From positions 213,742,000 through 213,805,999 of the forward strand of contig OY986439.1 in NCBI GenBank assembly GCA_963920525.1: a DNA stretch of 64,000 bases, written 5' to 3'. The first letter of the stretch is position 1, and every line of letters starts with the position of its first letter. The translations under genes were made by a program, and so were the position numbers. The notes beneath the pieces were generated by a model, which searched no databases, had not been told where the DNA came from, and worked only from the letters and a program-made list of their open reading frames with translations. Source of the DNA: Dichetophora obliterata (Eukaryota; Arthropoda; Insecta; Diptera; Sciomyzidae). Shown here in pieces: positions 61,391 to 64,000 of the stretch.

Positions 61391-64000
61391 ACTAAGATTC
61401 TTGAAAAAAATCAAATTTCAGAAAACTTTTTTCTGAATATGCAGTCTTGTGTATATATGTATTAGAAACAATTTGGTGCATAAATCGTCCTTGTAGGATG
61501 TATGGTTTGGGAGTTATGACGGAAAAAGCACATGTTTTTGGCCAGCTACCACTCCAAAAAGTGTTCTACAACTCCTAAACTACAAGAGATAGAGTTAACG
61601 GCATTTGGACAAAGGAGTATCCCTTCTTAAGGACGAGGACCTGGTGCTCATTTTAATGCATGAATCGTCCATATCTGATATGTAGTTTTTATTTTAGAAA
61701 ATAAATAAAAAAAATAAAAATTGACAAAAAAGGACACATGAAATTAACATGAAATCTAATTTTTAAAATTATTTCAAGGATACAGTTTTGTGGGCAGTAG
61801 TTTAAGGAACATTTTGATGCATAAATCGTCCTTTTATGATGTATGGTTTAGAAGTTATGGCTAAAAAATCAAAAAAATCGCAAAAAACCACGTCAAAAAC
61901 TATGATTCATGTAAAAAATTTTAACTAAGATTCTTGAAAAAAATTAAATTTCAGAAAACTTTTTTCTGAATATGCAGTCTTGTGTATATATGTATTAGAA
62001 ACAATTTGGTGCATAAATCGTCCTTGTAGGATGTATGGTTTGGGAGTTATGACGGAAAAAGCACATGTTTTTGGCCAGCTACCACTCCAAAAAGTGTTCT
62101 ACAACTCCTAAACTACAAGAGATAGAGCAAACGGCATTTGGACAAAGGAGTATCCCTTCTTAAGGACGAGGACCTGGTGCTCATTTTAATGCATGAATCG
62201 TCCTTATCTGATATGTAGTTTTTATTTTAGAAAATAAATAAAAAAAATAAAAATTGACAAAAAAGGACACATGAAATTAACATGAAATCTAATTTTTAAA
62301 ATTATTTCAAGGATACAGTCTTGTGGGCAGTAGCTTAAGGAACATTTTGATGCATAAATCGTCCTTTTATGATGTATGGTTTAGAAGTTATGGCTAAAAA
62401 ATCAAAAAAATCGCAAAAAACCACGTCAAAAACTATGATTCATGTAAAAAATTTTAACTAAGATTCTTGAAAAAAATCAAATTTCAGAAAACTTTTTTCT
62501 GAATATGCAGTCTTGTGTATATATGTATTAGAAACAATTTGGTGCATAAATCGTCCTTGTAGGATGTATGGTTTGGAAGTTATGACGGAAAAAGCACATG
62601 TTTTTGGCCAGCTACCACTCCAAAAAGTGTTCTACAACTCCTAAACTACAAGAGATAGAGCAAACGGCATTTGGACAAAGGAGTATCCCTTCTTAAGGAC
62701 GAGGACCTGGTGCTCATTTTAATGCATGAATCGTCCTTATCTGATATGTAGTTTTTATTTTAGAAAATAAATAAAAAAAATAAAAATTGACAAAAAAGGA
62801 CACATGAAATTAACATGAAATCTAATTTTTAAAATTATTTCAAGGATACAGTCTTGTGGGCAGTAGCTTAAGGAACATTTTGATGCATAAATCGTCCTTT
62901 TATGATGTATGGTTTAGAAGTTATGGCTAAAAAATCAAAAAAATCGCAAAAAAACACGTCAAAAACTATGATTCATGTAAAAAATTTTAACTAAGATTCT
63001 TGAAAAAAATCAAATTTCAGAAAACTTTTTTCTGAATATGCAGTCTTGTGTATATATGTATTAGAAACAATTTGGTGCATAAATCGTCCTTGTAGGATGT
63101 ATGGTTTGGGAGTTATGACGGAAATAGCACATGTTTTTGGCCAGCTACCACTCCAAAAAGTGTTCTACAACTCCTAAACTACAAGAGATAGAGCAAACGG
63201 CATTTGGACAAAGGAGTATCCCTTCTTAAGGACGAGGACCTGGTGCTCATTTTAATGCATGAATCGTCCTTATCTGATATGTAGTTTTTATTTTAGAAAA
63301 TAAATAAAAAAAATAAAAATTGACAAAAAAGGACACATGAAATTAACATGAAATCTAATTTTTAAAATTATTTCAAGGATACAGTCTTGTGGGCAGTAGC
63401 TTAAGGAACATTTTGATGCATAAATCGTCCTTTTATGATGTATGGTTTAGAAGTTATGGCTAAAAAATCAAAAAAATCGCAAAAAACCACGTCAAAAACT
63501 ATGATTCATGTAAAAAATTTTAACTAAGATTCTTGAAAAAAATCAAATTTCAGAAAACTTTTTTCTGAATATGCAGTCTTGTGTATATATGTATTAGAAA
63601 CAATTTGGTGCATAAATCGTCCTTGTAGGATGTATGGTTTGGAAGTTATGACGGAAAAAGCACATATTTTTGGCCAGCTACCACTCCAAAAAGTGTTCTA
63701 CAACTCCTAAACTACAAGAGATAGAGCAAACGGCATTTGGACAAAGGAGTATCCCTTCTTAAGGACGAGGACCTGGTGCTCATTTTAATGCATGAATCGT
63801 CCTTATCTGATATGTAGTTTTTATTTTAGAAAATAAATAAAAAAAATAAAAATTGACAAAAAAGGACACATGAAATTAACATGAAATCTAATTTTTAAAA
63901 TTATTTCAAGGATACAGTCTTGTGGGCAGTAGCTTAAGAAACATTTTGATGCATAAATCGTCCTTTTATGATGTATGGTTTAGAAGTTATGGCTAAAAAA
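61391..64000 (+). repeat. Monomers 117-121 (last partial), a second copy of 50.4-52.8 kb
   Basis: Starts are 61391, 61924, 62457, 62990 and 63523; the last is cut by the window edge at its position 478. Monomer 117 is a hybrid. It carries GTTAAC (about 61594) as in monomer 115. From CGTCCATATC (about 61668) on it matches monomer 96. Monomers 118-121 then match 97-100 in every rare site: AAATTAAATTTC, AACACG, GAAATAGCAC and CACATATTTT plus TTAAGAAACATT. The offset is 11193 bp, exactly 21 monomers. Confidence 0.88.

Larger units (their letters stand above)
1..64000. repeat. Satellite DNA array, about 533-bp monomer, 120 monomers plus a partial one
   Basis: The whole window is a head-to-tail array. 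I set monomer position 1 at ACTAAGATTCTTG (ACCAAG in a subset) and located every later copy. The usual step is 533 bp. Exceptions are 529 (from 4266), 532 (13329, 19810, 30469, 52863), 534 or 535 (several, from A/T-run or other 1-2 bp insertions), and 308 (14395 and 17370). No copy is inverted and no non-satellite base lies between copies. Both window edges lie inside the array, so its true length is unknown. Monomer 1 is 31% G+C by hand count. Stop codons occur in all three forward frames (monomer positions 3, 44, 73) and all three reverse frames (complements at 2, 21, 28), so nothing here can code for more than about one monomer length. A eukaryotic heterochromatic satellite is the only class that fits. 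I do not recognise the family. Confidence 0.98.

Noticed and set aside
1..64000. Protein-coding genes on either strand
   Set aside because: Every monomer has stops in all six frames within its first 75 bases and the period is not a multiple of three, so any open frame is shorter than about one monomer, recurs identically in every copy, and has no recognisable protein features.
1..64000. CRISPR array
   Set aside because: The period is 533 bp, the whole period is repeated, and there are no variable spacers between short repeats.
1..64000. tRNA, rRNA or other structured RNA genes
   Set aside because: No cloverleaf, no rRNA-like segment and no other known RNA motif is visible in the monomer; only a short hairpin and an AT palindrome are present.
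1..64000. Telomeric or simple microsatellite array
   Set aside because: The repeat unit is long and complex; no run of TTAGG, TTAGGG or similar short units was seen.
1..64000. Long-terminal-repeat or viral integration
   Set aside because: There is no terminal repeat pair, primer-binding site or coding region; the repetition is tandem throughout.

Overview
The window is one uninterrupted tandem array of a satellite DNA. There is no gene, transposon, RNA gene or unique flanking sequence anywhere in it. The repeat is about 533 bp, and I followed its phase by hand from base 1 to base 64000. This gives 120 consecutive monomers plus a partial 121st (63523-64000), all in the same orientation. Two of the 120 (14395-14702 and 17370-17677) are short, 308 bp, and share the same internal 225-bp deletion. 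The other lengths run from 529 to 535 bp because of small indels, mostly in A or T runs. Monomer 1 has 163 G+C in 533 bases (31%, counted by hand). Each monomer has stop codons in all six frames within its first 75 bases, and 533 is not a multiple of 3, so long reading frames are impossible.

The 533-bp monomer is itself built from three diverged subunits (about 180, 161 and 192 bp). Each carries the core GCATRAATCGTCCTT followed by a variant of GATGTATGGTTTRGRAGTTATG. The array therefore probably began as a shorter repeat of roughly 160-190 bp. A trimer of it became the present unit of amplification. Each monomer also carries a 9-bp-stem hairpin, a cluster of A-tracts spaced near the helical repeat, and long A-rich segments.

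The array shows higher-order structure. Monomers differ only at a few diagnostic sites, and these sites recur in ordered patterns. At 1-19276 there is a mixed family that contains a copied segment with the short monomers. At 19277-30468 there is a seven-monomer higher-order repeat, with a marker recurring at exactly 3731 bp. At 30469-36866 the monomers are transitional. At 36867-46466 there are local duplications at offsets of 1600 and 2133 bp. At 46467-64000 a mainly two-monomer alternation holds, and a segment from 50.4-52.8 kb reappears at 61.6-64.0 kb at an offset of exactly 11193 bp. These patterns fit repeated unequal exchange and local amplification.

A multi-kilobase, AT-rich satellite with higher-order repeats points to a eukaryotic nuclear genome, most likely centromeric, pericentromeric or other heterochromatin. 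I cannot name the species. An animal such as an arthropod is a weak guess from the style of the repeat only. I did not recognise this satellite as a named family. Function, expression and chromosome position cannot be read from the sequence. Because the array is so uniform, copy number and order depend on the correctness of the assembly.
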